Origin: Chryseobacterium sp. E1 | Lineage (GTDB): Bacteria > Bacteroidota > Bacteroidia > Flavobacteriales > Weeksellaceae | Assembly: GCA_019203745.1 (NCBI GenBank) | Contig: CP078104.1 | Span: 310,001-374,000, forward strand | Direction: 5' to 3' | DNA length: 64,000 nucleotides | Shown here: positions 23,130 through 32,701 of the stretch, piece after piece | How the letters are laid out: every line of letters starts with the position of its first letter | Numbering within the stretch: position 1 is the first letter of the stretch | Notes under the pieces: generated by a model | What the model was told of the DNA's origin: nothing | What the model saw: the letters and a program-made list of their open reading frames with translations, nothing else | Database searches by the model: none | Position numbers and translations under genes: made by a program

Positions 23130-23347
23130 ATGATGAGAGCCTTTTTGAAATGATTTTTAAGAGAAATGAAGATGCTGCAAAAATGCATATCTGGAGCCTG
23201 CTTTTGGTATTGAGTTTTGCTGCCTTTTCGGTATTGGTATACACCACAAATCCAAGCTTAAACAGCTTAATTATATATCTGACAGCATTTGCTGCTTATA
23301 TCGGCTTTGGCCTTGTATTCATCAGTTCCTGGCCGGAACAGGAATGA
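23130..23347 (+). CDS. Small two-helix membrane protein
   Basis: About 65-72 aa. Seen directly from 23150: MIFKRNEDAAKMHIW, then two hydrophobic segments (SLLLVLSFAAFSVLVYTT and IIYLTAFAAYIGFGLVFISS), ending WPEQE. One A added near 23149 would extend it upstream to MMRAFLKM at 23130, so the start is uncertain. Followed by a strong terminator. No family recognised. Confidence 0.5.
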
Positions 23348-23394
23348 AGAAAAGATCAGGCAGAAACATATAACTTTTTAATCTTTCTTTTACT

Positions 23395-23431
23395 GAAAAA
23401 CCGCTCTTTTATTGAAAGGGCGGTTTTTTTA
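23395..23431. terminator. Bidirectional terminator
   Basis: AAAAACCGCTCTTT and AAAGGGCGGTTTTT form a long stem (one G-T type mismatch) with T-runs on both strands, between converging genes. Confidence 0.8.
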
Positions 23432-23447
23432 TAGAAACCCGGCTACT

Positions 23448-23669
23448 TTATTCCTTAAAAATATCCTTCATCATTTTCTCAAGAAATTGAGTAGTCTGCT
23501 CTTCGACCATTTTTTCAGATTTTGCTACTAATTCTTTATGGAAAGGCTCACAACATGCTTTTATTCCAAATCCATCATCTGTTTTTACAAATTCCGGATG
23601 CAGATTGTGTTCTTTGCACGTTTCTGCTTCTATTTCCTGCTTTATTACATCGTAATTCAGATCAAACAT
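23448..23669 (-). CDS. Small cytoplasmic hypothetical protein
   Basis: Intact 73 aa, highly charged, with three Cys (AETCKEH, KACCEPF) and a C-terminal amphipathic helix (EEQTTQFLEKMMKDIFKE). The Cys/His content (CKEHNLHPEF, ACCEPFHKE) could bind a metal, but no known zinc motif is evident. Well-formed start (MFDLNYDVIK) and stop beside a strong terminator. No family recognised. Confidence 0.55.
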   Translation of the reverse strand: MFDLNYDVIKQEIEAETCKEHNLHPEFVKTDDGFGIKACCEPFHKELVAKSEKMVEEQTTQFLEKMMKDIFKE

Positions 23670-23759
23670 ATTCTTATTTTGTTTTATAGGTGACGGATAA
23701 AGATAGAAATAATTTACATGTATACAACATCCGTATTTCTACGGGACTTTTATCCACAC

Positions 23760-23790
23760 AAAAAAACCGCTCCTTCCGGAACGGTTTTGA
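23760..23790 (-). terminator. Terminator of the cyclophilin-FKBP gene
   Basis: AAAACCGTTCC and GGAAGGAGCGGTTTT pair (one bulge/mismatch) and are followed on the minus strand by a run of T. Confidence 0.75.
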
Positions 23791-23808
23791 TATCTTAAAA
23801 AGATTCAA

Positions 23809-24922
23809 TTATTTTACTTTTACAAGCTCAACATCGAAAATCAACCATGAGTTTGGCGGGATCACCCCTCCTGCTCCTCTTTCTCCGTAAGCCATTGCCG
23901 GCGGGATCAATAATGTAGCAGTTTCTCCTTCCTTCAATAACAGGATCCCTTCATCCCATCCTTTGATCACTCTTCCCATTCCGATTGGAATTTCGATCGG
24001 CTCATTTCTTTTGAATGAAGAATCAAACTCAGTTCCGTCTACCAATTTACCTGCATAGTGTACAGATACATTGTCACCCGCTTTCGGAGCTTTACCGTCA
24101 GCAGTTTTTGTGATTTTATAGTAAAGACCTGATTCTGTTTTTTGCATACCAGCTTTTAGGTTTTCAACCAATTTCTCCTGGTTTGCTTTGAATTCTTCTT
24201 CTTTTTCTTCTTTTCAGCTTCTTCTTTAGCAATGAAAGCTTTATTGTTTTCTGCGATTTTAGCTTTTCCTTCGTTGAAAGTTTTGGCAGCATCGTAGTTT
24301 TTGTACTCGTCACCTTTGCTGAAAACAGAAACTTTTTCTAAAACGATATCTGTTTTAGGCTTATCCTGAGCTCCTTTTTCAACATTAGCAATAGCATCAA
24401 TAACATCATTTCCTTTTACTACCTTTCCGAAGATCGTATGTCTTCCGTCTAACCAAGGAGTAGCCACTTCAGTGATGAAGAACTGAGAACCGTTTGAATT
24501 AGGTCCTGAGTTTGCCATAGAAAGAATACCTTTCCCAGTGTGTTTAAGGTCATTTCTTTCATCTTCAAATTTATATCCCGGATCTCCCATTCCTGTTCCC
24601 TGAGGATCACCTCCTGAATCATGAAATCTTTGATCACTCTGTGGAAAATAGTTCCGTCATAGTAAGGAACTCCCTTAGCCTTAGCTTTGTTATCGATTTT
24701 TCCTTCTGCAAGACCGATAAAGTTGGCTACAGTTACTGGTGCTTTCTTGTCCTCAAACTTCACAATCATGTTACCTTTTGTGGTTTGAAGATTGGCATAA
24801 AGTCCGTCATTAAGACCTTCGTAAGTTTCTTTGTCTACGTTCATTTTTTTATAAATTGGGGTACAACTCATCAGCGAAATACTTGCCGCTGCCAGAATTA
24901 TATTCTTGTTAAACAATTTCAT
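23809..24922 (-). CDS. Dual cyclophilin-FKBP peptidyl-prolyl isomerase lipoprotein
   Basis: Envelope protein of ~372 aa with two unrelated PPIase folds. A lipobox signal ([20 protein letters not shown]) leads to a cyclophilin domain (~50-215) with [35 protein letters not shown] and [13 protein letters not shown] Lys/Glu-rich linker and a C-terminal FKBP domain follow, with [31 protein letters not shown] and [21 protein letters not shown]. Breaks near 24216 (poly-K/E linker) and 24604 (GGDP motif) are one-base losses. Such double immunophilins are known from flavobacteria and a few protists. Cotranscribed behind the GldI-like gene (3-base gap), suggesting folding of surface or gliding proteins. 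Confidence 0.9.
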
Positions 24923-24925
24923 GTA

Positions 24926-25438
24926 TTATAAAGCTTTTAATTTTATGATTAATGGGATATCGTTATCTATTTTCTTTTCGTCTCCGAAAGTTCCGTAAGC
25001 CAAAGAAGACGGTACCAAAAGCGTTACTTCCTCTCCATCATGTATAAAACGCAAAGCATTCTCCACCGCTTTCAGTTCATCAAAATGGCCAAATCTGGCA
25101 TCTCTTCTTTCAAAAGCCTGATCGTAGATTTTAGTCTGATCAAAATCGTACAGCTCATAAGAATAGGAAATCCGGCTGTCATCCGGTCTTCTTTCTCTTT
25201 TATCATAGCCTTCTGCTGTCACCCAGTAATTCAGCTGCGTAGGATAATACTTCACAGACTGGCCATTGATCCAATCCTGAATCTGGCTTCTTTCCAGGCT
25301 GTTCAGATTTTTCATCCTGTTTTTAGAAATATCCAGATCTTTCTGGCTCAGAACACCGCCTACAGGAGGATGTGCCGTCTGTGTATTTCTGTTACAGCTC
25401 AACAGGGTTATGGCTGAAATGAAGAGTATTTTTTTCAT
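24926..25438 (-). CDS. gldI: GldI-like FKBP lipoprotein
   Basis: Intact 170-aa protein: lipobox (MKKILFISAITLLSC), a spacer with a WINGQ segment, and an FKBP-type domain ending VTLLVPSSLAYGTFGDEKKIDNDIPLIIKLKAL. This layout matches GldI, the lipid-anchored peptidyl-prolyl isomerase needed with type IX secretion/gliding in flavobacteria. The FKBP part is shortened (DDSRISYSYELYDFDQ), so isomerase activity is not certain. First gene of a two-gene unit with the cyclophilin-FKBP fusion. Confidence 0.75.
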   Translation of the reverse strand: MKKILFISAITLLSCNRNTQTAHPPVGGVLSQKDLDISKNRMKNLNSLERSQIQDWINGQSVKYYPTQLNYWVTAEGYDKRERRPDDSRISYSYELYDFDQTKIYDQAFERRDARFGHFDELKAVENALRFIHDGEEVTLLVPSSLAYGTFGDEKKIDNDIPLIIKLKAL

Positions 25439-25607
25439 AAACTTCTGCGAAAATACACATTTTGTGAATCAATTACAAAAGCTTTTAAACCATTCATGTA
25501 AATTATATAAAGCATGTGTTTGCATCTATGGTTTATTTGTATAATCCGTGGTTAAAATCTAAGTGCAGATATTCCATAAAATTTAATGATCATGAAAGAG
25601 TATGACA

Positions 25608-25637
25608 GCAAAAAGCCGGAAAAATTCCCGGCTTTGT
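25608..25637 (-). terminator. Terminator of ilvE
   Basis: AAAGCCGG and CCGGCTTT enclose an 8-base loop; on the minus strand a T-run follows. About 20 bases after the repaired ilvE stop. Confidence 0.75.
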
Positions 25638-25657
25638 TATAGTGTATTTAAATACTA

Positions 25658-26727
25658 TTAAACTGTTTCAAATGCATGATCTACAACAACTCTCCATCCG
25701 AAAGGATCTTCAGAAAGGTTGTTTTGCAGGTCTACAAGGTCTTTTTAAGGATGGCTGCATAGCTTTCTTCATCAGATAATCTTGGAAGTTCCAATTTCTC
25801 ACCCTGATATCCTAAAGCCTGGAATTGAGTGGTTACCACTGCAGTTCCTACTCCCCATACTTCCTTAAGAGAACCTGCTTTTAAAGCTTCGATCACTGTT
25901 TTTACTGCGATAGGCTCTATTTTCACTTCAATTCCTCTTTTCTTAGCCAGTTGAATGAAGCTGTCTCTTGTTACCCCGTCAAGGATTTTTTCAGAAGTTG
26001 GCGGTGTATAGATCGTATCGTTGATTCTTACAAATACGTTCATAGTACCACTTTCTTCAAAATATTCGTGGGTAGCATCATCAGTCCAGATAATCTGCTC
26101 ATACCCTTCTTCGATAGCCAGTTGTGTAGGATAGAAAGAAGCTGCATAGTTTCCAGCCGCTTTAGCAGAACCTACCCCTCCGTTGGCAGCTCTTGAATAG
26201 TGGTCAGAAATTTTAACAGAAACCGGCTCTGAATAGTAGCTTTTCGCCGGTGTTGCAACGATAGCAAACATATATTTATTAGCTACTCTTGCTTTCAAAG
26301 CTTCTTCCGTAGCAAAAATCAATGGTCTGATATATAATGACATTCCCTCTCCCTGCGGAATCCATTCTCTATCAATATCTACCAATGCTTTTAATCCGTC
26401 TAAAAACATTTCCTCAGTCACCTCAGGCATAGCAAGACGCTTCGCTGACTTGTTGATACGTTCAAAATTCTTTTCAGGCCTGAAAAGGAAAACCTGCCCG
26501 TCTTTGTCTTTATAGGCTTTCATACCTTCAAAACAAGCTTGTCCATAGTTTACTCCCATCATAGCAGGTGTAAATGGTATCGGACCGTAAGGAACTAATT
26601 TTACATCACCCCATTTTCCGTTTTCGTACTCACATATAATCATATGATCAATGAAAGTACCACCAAATGAAAAATTGTTCGGGTCGAATGTAGAAATTCT
26701 GGAGTTTTCAGTTTTTTGAATTATCAT
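25658..26727 (-). CDS. ilvE: Branched-chain amino acid aminotransferase
   Basis: Fold-type IV PLP transaminase (~357 aa) interconverting Val, Leu, Ile with their keto acids. Visible: GVNYGQACFEGMKAY, FRPEKNFERIN, LYIRPLIFAT, the PLP Lys in GSAKAAGNYAAS, EYFEESGTMNVF and ILDGVTRDS. One A missing near 25746 truncates the frame; repaired it ends KKDLVDLQNNLSEDPFGW...DHAFETV, the normal C-terminus, just before a terminator. Divergent from mnmD. Confidence 0.93.
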
Positions 26728-26791
26728 TTTTTAAAATTTTTACGATGTTCTACAAATTTAACATAATTTTCTAAATATAAAAATTTTAGAG

Positions 26792-26799
26792 TAAATTTG
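26792..26799 (+). promoter_or_regulatory. -7 promoter element of mnmD
   Basis: TAAATTTG fits TAnnTTTG and lies 14 bases before the TTG start codon, so the transcript would have an extremely short leader. Confidence 0.5.
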
Positions 26800-26812
26800 A
26801 CAAAAAATTAGC

Positions 26813-27486
26813 TTGAAAAGAGAAATTAAGACCACAAACGACGGAAGTAAAACATTGTTTATCAATGAATTAAATGAAAACTACCATTCTCATCACGGGG
26901 CACTTCAGGAAGCCGAACACGTGTTTATCAAAAATGGACTGAATTTAATAAATGATTGCGAAATTAATATTTTAGAACTCGGTTTTGGAACAGGTTTGAA
27001 TGTTTTGGTGACAATTAATGAATATTTAAAAACTGACAAAAATCATGTCATCAATTATTTTTCACTCGAAAAATACCCCATAAATGAATCTGAAGTGAAC
27101 GATTTGGCATATTTTGAGCTTTTTGATAACCCTGAGTTCAAAAATATTTATCAGAAAATTCATCTGGCAGATTGGGAAAAGTCAGTTGAAATTATTAGTG
27201 GATTCAACTTAAAAAAGATAGAATGTGACTTTTTTGACCTAAAGAACATTGATTTACCGGAAATCAACCTTGTTTACTTCGACTGTTTCGGGGCCAGAGT
27301 GCAGCCTGATCTTTGGGAAAACCCTTATTTGAACTGGTATCTGACAAAATGGCTATTAACGGATTATTAACCACCTACTCTTCCAAAGGAAGTGTAAGAA
27401 GGATTCTCCAGGAACTTAACTTTCAGGTAGAGAAAAAGCAGGGGCCACCGGGAAAAAGAGAGATGATCAATGCAATTAAAATGTAG
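26813..27486 (+). CDS. mnmD: tRNA (5-methylaminomethyl-2-thiouridylate) methyltransferase MnmD-like
   Basis: SAM-dependent methyltransferase of the MnmC N-domain type, acting on the wobble uridine of tRNA. About 224 aa. Visible: NENYHSHHGALQEAEHVFI, the SAM loop ILELGFGTGLNV, VYFDCFGARVQPDLWE and GLLTTYSSKGSVRRILQ with the end VEKKQGPPGKREM. One A missing near 27320 (WEK-PLF) splits it. TTG is the chosen start since no ATG precedes the MKREIKTTNDG segment; the close promoter box suggests near-leaderless translation. No FAD-dependent MnmC2 domain, as usual in Bacteroidota. Confidence 0.85.
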
Positions 27487-27548
27487 AACAGAAAACCGAT
27501 AGCAAAAATTGCTTACCTTAGCTATACAAAATATTATACATTATATAT

Positions 27549-27962
27549 ATGATAGACAAGATCAACATTAGAGTGTATGCCTGTGCGGTAAAAGATAAAA
27601 AGTACTGACCTTATTTGAGGAATATGCCGGTGAACCTTTAATGAAATTTCCGGGAGGCGGTCTGGAGTATGGTGAAGGTGTCCTGGAATGTCTGCACCGT
27701 GAATTTGATGAAGAACTTAATGTAAAAGTGGATGTAGTAGAACATTTTTATACCCAGGAAAACTTTCTGGTATCCGCTTCAGAGAAAACGAACAGCTTCT
27801 TACCATCTATTATATTGTGAATATCACCAATGAAGAAGATTTCCTGATCCTGGATCCCTGCATTGAAAAAACAGAATGGATTGAAATTGACAGACCGGAT
27901 AACCCCTTTCCCCTTCCTGTAGACAAAATTGTATTTGATAAATTAAAGAAAAATACCTGTAA
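27549..27962 (+). CDS. Nudix hydrolase
   Basis: About 139 aa. Cleaves nucleoside diphosphate-linked compounds, substrate unknown. The Nudix box reads GGLEYGEGVLECLHREFDEELNV, fitting GX5EX7REUXEEXGU except Asn for the final Gly. Begins MIDKINIRVYACAVKDK. Breaks near 27600 and 27782 are one-base losses. A further A near 27951 changes the end to LKKKYL and a stop at 27962 that lies inside the terminator stem; otherwise the frame runs through it. Confidence 0.82.
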
Positions 27963-27982
27963 GCATCTTACAGGTATTTTTT
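27949..27982. terminator. Bidirectional terminator overlapping the Nudix stop
   Basis: AAAAATACCTGTAAG pairs perfectly with CTTACAGGTATTTTT around a 3-base loop; it serves converging Nudix (+) and DUF4294 (-) genes. Confidence 0.9.
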
Positions 27983-27987
27983 ATATC

Positions 27988-28693
27988 TTATTTCTTTACT
28001 TTAAAATCATTGGCGCCAGGATAAGGCTGCAGATATCCGGAATTCCAGTTAGACTGAAGCAGTGATTCCACAAATTCATCAGTTCTGTTTTTATGTGGAT
28101 CATATCGCTCTTTAAGATCAATATCAGCCATTTTACCTTTTACATTCCACCAGAAGGCACTCCACCCGCCTCTCATTTCTTTGATAATCTCATAGACGTT
28201 TTTACCTGTAGCTCTGTTCATCAGCTTTGCGAAAACCTGTCCTTCAGTAGTGGTAAGATCTCTTAGCTGTTTTTCATACTGGTCGGCAAGCATATTCTGT
28301 CTTTCTCTTACAAATTTTCTTTTGGCCTTATTATCCATATCATTCATGTCTTTCTGGATATCCCTGTACTGCTGCAATGCAGTTACAAATAGCGGATAGA
28401 CCCTGTAGAGCTTTTTGTTCAGGAAATAATAGTAATTCCTGTCCAATTGGTTATTAAATCTGGGCTTATTCACCAAAACCAACTCATCCAGTACTACTAC
28501 AGGCTCGCCATTGATTTCGTAAACCTTGATCTTTTGCTGCTCATCGTAATAATATTTATTTCCGAATTCATCTACTTTCAGGGATTCAGGCGGGTACTGA
28601 TTGAGTGGTTTTGCCACAATACCATCCTTCTGACCGAAAACACTGACTCAAAAAAAAGAAAATAAAAAGACAGATAATCTTACTAAAATTCAT
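27988..28693 (-). CDS. DUF4294 family secreted protein
   Basis: About 235 aa. The main frame (NKYYYDEQQKIKVYEINGE, PRFNNQLDRNYYYFLNKKLYR, LTTTEGQVFAKLMNRATG, EMRGGWSAFWWN) is characteristic of DUF4294, a Bacteroidota family of unknown function. The N-terminal signal (MNFSKIICLFIFFF) is in another frame and is joined by adding one T in each of two T-runs near 28655 and 28640, giving ...GQKDGIVAKPL. Acts outside the cytoplasm. Single gene converging on Nudix. Confidence 0.75.
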
Positions 28694-28744
28694 TATTTTT
28701 ACACTTATAAGAACAAAAATTGAACGCAAAAATCATTCCTTTTT

Positions 28745-29817
28745 ATGAAATTTGAAAAGAAATCTTTGAAATTTTTTTAGAAAAATATCTAAACACATCA
28801 TCGCCAACAGGTTACGAACATAAGGGACAGGAAGTATGGATGGATTACATCAGACCCTATGTGGATAAAATTGAAGTGGACCATTACGGAACATGCTACG
28901 GAATCATTAACCCTGAAGCCGAATTCAAAGTAGTGATTGAAGCTCATGCTGATGAAATTTCATGGTATGTTAATTATATTACGGATGACGGCCTGATCTA
29001 CGTGATCAGAAATGGAGGATCAGATCAGACCATTGCTCCTTCAAAAGTGGTACATATTCATGGAGAAAACGGGATTGTAAAGGAGTATTCGGATGGCCAG
29101 CTATCCATACCAGAACCAATCAGAATGAACCTACCCCTAAAATTGAAAACATTTTTATCGACTGCGGGGCAACTTCCAAAAAGAAGTGGAAGAACTGGGA
29201 ATTTTCGTGGGATGCATGATTACTTATCCTGATGAATTCTTTGAAATGAATGACAGATACTTTGTCTGCAGAGCACTGGATAACAGAATCGGAGGTTTTA
29301 TGATTGCTGAAGTGGCAAGACTTTTAAAAGAGAATAAGAAATCAATACCTTTCGGGCTTTATATTACCAATTCCGTACAGGAAGAAGTTGGTTTGTACGG
29401 CGCTGATATGATTGCTGATACCATCAAGCCTAATATTGCAATCGTAACGGATGTTACCCATGATACGACTACACCGATGATCGAGAAGAAAAAGAAGGTG
29501 ATCAGAAATGTGGTGCCGGACCTGTTGTATTCTTTGCTCCAAGTGTTCATCATACCATCCGTGAACTGATCATTGACACGGCAAAAACCAAAAAGATTCC
29601 CTACCAGAGAGCGGCGGCAAGCAGAGCTACTGGAACCGACACCGATGCTTTCGCTCATTCGAATGGAGGAGTGCCAAGTGCTTTAATTTCCTTACCTTTG
29701 CGCTATATGCATACAACAGTGGAAATGGTATCTAAAGAAGATGTAGGAAACGTCATCAAACTGATCTACGAAACTATACTGAAGATCAAGCCGGAAATGA
29801 AGCTGAAGTATCATTAA
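28745..29817 (+). CDS. M42-family glutamyl aminopeptidase-like protein
   Basis: About 358 aa cytoplasmic binuclear metal aminopeptidase (TET/PepA-like M42). Visible ligands: IEAHADEISWYV, CRALDNRIGG, SVQEEVGLYGA (base and ligand Glu), VTDVTHDTTTP and YMHTTVEMV. Breaks near 28778 (T-run), 29085, 29180 and 29505 are one-base losses. Start chosen at MKFEKKSLKFF, since the T-run repair joins it to LEKYLNTSSPTGYE. Followed after one base by a small membrane-protein gene. Confidence 0.87.
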
Positions 29818-29818
29818 A

Positions 29819-30116
29819 ATGGAAAAGTTTTTTATCATTTAATCCGTAAGCCAACCTTTATATCAGTTTTAACTGCTCTGTTTTTTGTTTATATAGCTTT
29901 TTTAACTGTATATAAATTGTTTGATCCACCCAAAGTGGGATCGGCATACAACATGATCCTGGAAATGTTATTTTTGTCAGTTTTGTGCCTTTAGGATTAT
30001 TGATAATTGACAGATTGCTGGTGATTAAAGTTAATCATATCAAATTGACCATCGTAGAAGCAGTGATATTCGGAAGTATTTTCCTGTATCACATTCTGGT
30101 TGATAATCCATTTTAA
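29819..30116 (+). CDS. Small three-helix membrane protein
   Basis: About 99 aa after two one-base repairs near 29836 and 29964: MEKFFYHLIRKPTFISVLTA..., three hydrophobic stretches (VLTALFFVYIAFLTV, GNVIFVSFVPLGLLII, VEAVIFGSIFLYHIL), ending VDNPF. No family recognised. Its ATG is one base after the M42 stop and rpe follows 36 bases later, so the three form a transcription unit. Confidence 0.6.
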
Positions 30117-30152
30117 AAGATAGAAATCTAAGTAAAAGTATAAAAAGTAAAA

Positions 30153-30803
30153 ATGAAAACGAAGCTTATTGCTCCATCCCTTTTATCTGCAGACTTCGGG
30201 AATCTGCAAAGAGATATTGAAATGCTGAACAGATCTCAGGCCGACTGGTTCCATATTGATGTTATGGACGGGAGATTTGTACCTAACATTTCATTTGGTT
30301 TTCCAGTGATGAAGACCGTTCAGCAACATGCTAAAAAATTCGTGGATGTTCACCTGATGATCGTTGAGCCTGAAAAATATGTTGATGAATTTATCAATCA
30401 TGGGGCAGATCTTGTATCTGTACATTATGAAGCATGTACACATCTTCACAGAACCATTCACCACATCCAGAGCAAAGGAGCTAAGGCAGGTGTTGTTCTT
30501 AACCCTTCCACTCCTGTTCTTATGCTGGAAGATATCATTGCTGATGTGGACCTTGTATTGTTGATGAGTGTAAACCCTGGATTCGGAGGGCAAAAATTCA
30601 TCGAAAACACTTACAAGAAGATTGCTGAAACGAAAGATCTTATTTTAAGCAATAACTCTACAGCCCTTATTGAAGTGGACGGAGGAGTAAATCTTGACAA
30701 TGCTTCAAAGCTTTTTGAAGCCGGAGCAGATGTTTTAGTAGCCGGAAATGCTGTATTTTCTGCAGAAAGTCCGGAAAGAACTATTGAGCTTTTAAAGATT
30801 TAA
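30153..30803 (+). CDS. rpe: Ribulose-phosphate 3-epimerase
   Basis: Intact 216-aa TIM-barrel enzyme interconverting ribulose 5-phosphate and xylulose 5-phosphate in the pentose phosphate pathway. Visible: IAPSLLSADFGNL, WFHIDVMDGRFVPNISFG, VHLMIVEP, VHYEACTHLHRT, MSVNPGFGGQKFI and ALIEVDGGVN, covering metal-binding His/Asp residues and the phosphate site. One of the few conserved genes here with no frame break. Ends at a strong terminator. Confidence 0.97.
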   Translation: MKTKLIAPSLLSADFGNLQRDIEMLNRSQADWFHIDVMDGRFVPNISFGFPVMKTVQQHAKKFVDVHLMIVEPEKYVDEFINHGADLVSVHYEACTHLHRTIHHIQSKGAKAGVVLNPSTPVLMLEDIIADVDLVLLMSVNPGFGGQKFIENTYKKIAETKDLILSNNSTALIEVDGGVNLDNASKLFEAGADVLVAGNAVFSAESPERTIELLKI

Positions 30804-30825
30804 TATAATAAAATCAATATAGTGT

Positions 30826-30856
30826 AAAAGGCAGCTCACGGGAGCTGCCTTTCTTA
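30826..30856 (+). terminator. Terminator of rpe
   Basis: AAAGGCAGCTC and GAGCTGCCTTT form an 11-bp perfect stem with a 4-base loop, then TTCTTATT. Confidence 0.85.
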
Positions 30857-30894
30857 TTGTACTGCTACCCATTTAAAGGTCATTACTTTTAATA

Positions 30895-30975
30895 CAAATA
30901 AAAAGACAGCCGACCGGCTGTCTTTCTGTTTGAGTTTGAGTAGTCGTGGTTATTAATTTTTTTCACAATTATTAA
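30895..30975 (-). ncRNA. Candidate small RNA ending at a terminator (site B)
   Basis: A near-perfect hairpin (AAAGACAGCCG / CGGCTGTCTTT, 30902-30925) ends in a T-run on the minus strand but has no gene in front of it on that strand. Just upstream lies the motif AATAACCACGACTACT, reverse-complementary to the motifs near 35524 and 43341. A weak TATACTTTA box lies near 30985. A short transcript is inferred only. Confidence 0.35.
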
Positions 30976-31087
30976 AGTATAAATTCGTGCAGCTATCTAT
31001 ACCAAATGTCCGAATAAAAACATACCACACATCCGTAGAAATACTGAATTTAACTCTAAGTATTTCTACCTATATTTCTTTGATTTT

Positions 31088-31574
31088 TTAGATATCCTTA
31101 TTCCAGATACAGGCACAGACTATCAGAATAATACTGATGACTGAAAAAACAGTTCGTATATTATTCAGAAAATTCCATCTGCTTTCAAAATTGTCACGCA
31201 TCTGTTTGATGGCATCTGTGGTTGCTCCGGAAATATCAAACTGATCCAGCATATCATTCATCGGAACATTTCCTGCCACAGTAACTCCAAAAACACCTAT
31301 CAAATAAGCCAATGCTGCAAGCAAAAGAAAGATAAAAGGAGGTTGAGCCCGAAATAAAAAAGCGGATACCGGAAGAAGGATTGCTGTTCCCATAAAGCTC
31401 AGGAAAAAACAGGATTAAGAATTTCCCGGTTGATATGCTGCATTGCCTTCAGGTATTCTGCATCGGATAGTTTTCCGAGTCCCAGAACCACAGAGCATGA
31501 GTAAGCATAAAAAGCCCTCCTATCAGAGCGGTAAGGACGGCAGTAATGATTAGAACTAAAGTTATCATTTTCAT
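31088..31574 (-). CDS. DUF1772 family membrane protein
   Basis: About 162 aa, four predicted helices. The N-terminal half (MKMITLVLIITAVLTALIGG...YSCSVVLGLGKLSDAEYLKAMQHINREILNPVFF) is joined to the longer frame (FMGTAILLPVSAFLF) by one-base additions near 31407 and 31505. PVF/NPVF and GNVPMNDML are DUF1772 features; relatives include anthrone-oxygenase-like proteins, function uncertain. It begins 31 bases after the MNIO gene and so is probably the third gene of the peptide-modification operon, where a membrane or redox role would be conceivable (inference). Confidence 0.7.
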
Positions 31575-31604
31575 ATAATTTGGTTTGTGATTATTAGTGA
31601 GAGA

Positions 31605-32699
31605 TTAATAGGGATTCCATTTTTTAATGATATTCTGAGCTGCAAGAATCATATCCGGATCCCAGTTTTCTGTTTTAAAATAATGAAATCTCTGTTCTTT
31701 GATCATTTCTGCTCCGGAACTATCGAAAAGAAGTTTTGTCAACCTGGACTGTTCTTCATGCAGAGCATCATCTTCAACAGGAATATTTGAAAACTCAATT
31801 TCTTTCCGGATCCATCTGTTTTTCTTTCCTTTTTAATTTCCGAATCATCGATTATCCTTCTGATCCTGGTAAAATCATCTAAGAAAGATATCTTTTCCAG
31901 ATCCGTTTTTATCGTATGCCCCAGTCTTTCAATAATTATATATTCAAGATTGTTACATTGGCCAAGTACAGATGGCAAAACAGCAAGAATTTCTTCAGGA
32001 ATAAGATCATCGTGGGTATCTCTGCGAATCCTCTTTTGGCATACACACTCTCCTGCCAGCTTCCTCCGGAGAGATGAATTTCCTTTATTTTATCCAACGG
32101 ATATAAAAGGATAAGCTCATCCATTTCCATTTCAAAATTACAGGCCTGACAATATATATTATGAAGATCCAGAATCAGAAAGCCATTGACGTCTTCTATA
32201 AGTTTATCAAGAAATACACCCTGCTCTTTTACATCCTCTATAGAAAATGAAAAGGCCAGATTTTCTATTCCCACAGGAAGGCCAACAGCATCCTGAAGCC
32301 TGTACAGCCTGTCTTTTCCTATCTTTAATGTTTTAGAATGCAGGGAAACCGGCAAAGGAACTCCCTGATGAAAATTTTCGGTATTCATAAAACCGAAATG
32401 TTCCGTGATATGGTTGTATTTTCTTTTACGGACTTCTTTTTTAATTTTTTCAGCCAGTTCTCCTGTCTTTCAGTCCATAGGGCGTCAAACAGTGAGTAGT
32501 AAACCCCATGACCGATCAATCTTTGGTTTTCTGAATAAAAATTAAGCAATTCATCCAGCCACTCCGGTTCTTTTGCCTCATAAAAAGTATCAAATGACCA
32601 CTCCATTACTTCCACAGAATTATTCTGCAGTAAGGGTAAAATAGCAGAAACAAAATCTGCTTCGGGCATCATTGCTAATCCTAAGAGTGGCTTTTTCAT
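31605..32699 (-). CDS. MNIO-family (DUF692) peptide-modifying iron enzyme with C-terminal extension
   Basis: About 365 aa after one-base additions near 32441, 32020 and 31832. DUF692 proteins (MbnB, TglH, ChrH) are TIM-barrel multinuclear non-heme iron oxygenases that modify Cys residues in RiPP precursors. Metal-binding style motifs visible in order: LIGHGVYYS, ITEHFGFM, GIENLAF, LDLHNIYCQ, KEIHLSGG, DTHDDLIP and IIERLGHT. The last ~95 residues, after ERLGHT, are additional and end FHYFKTENWDP...IIKKWNPY; they could be a fused partner or recognition domain. Starts two bases after the stop of a Cys-containing secreted peptide, its presumed substrate. Confidence 0.82.
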
Positions 32700-32701
32700 T
32701 T

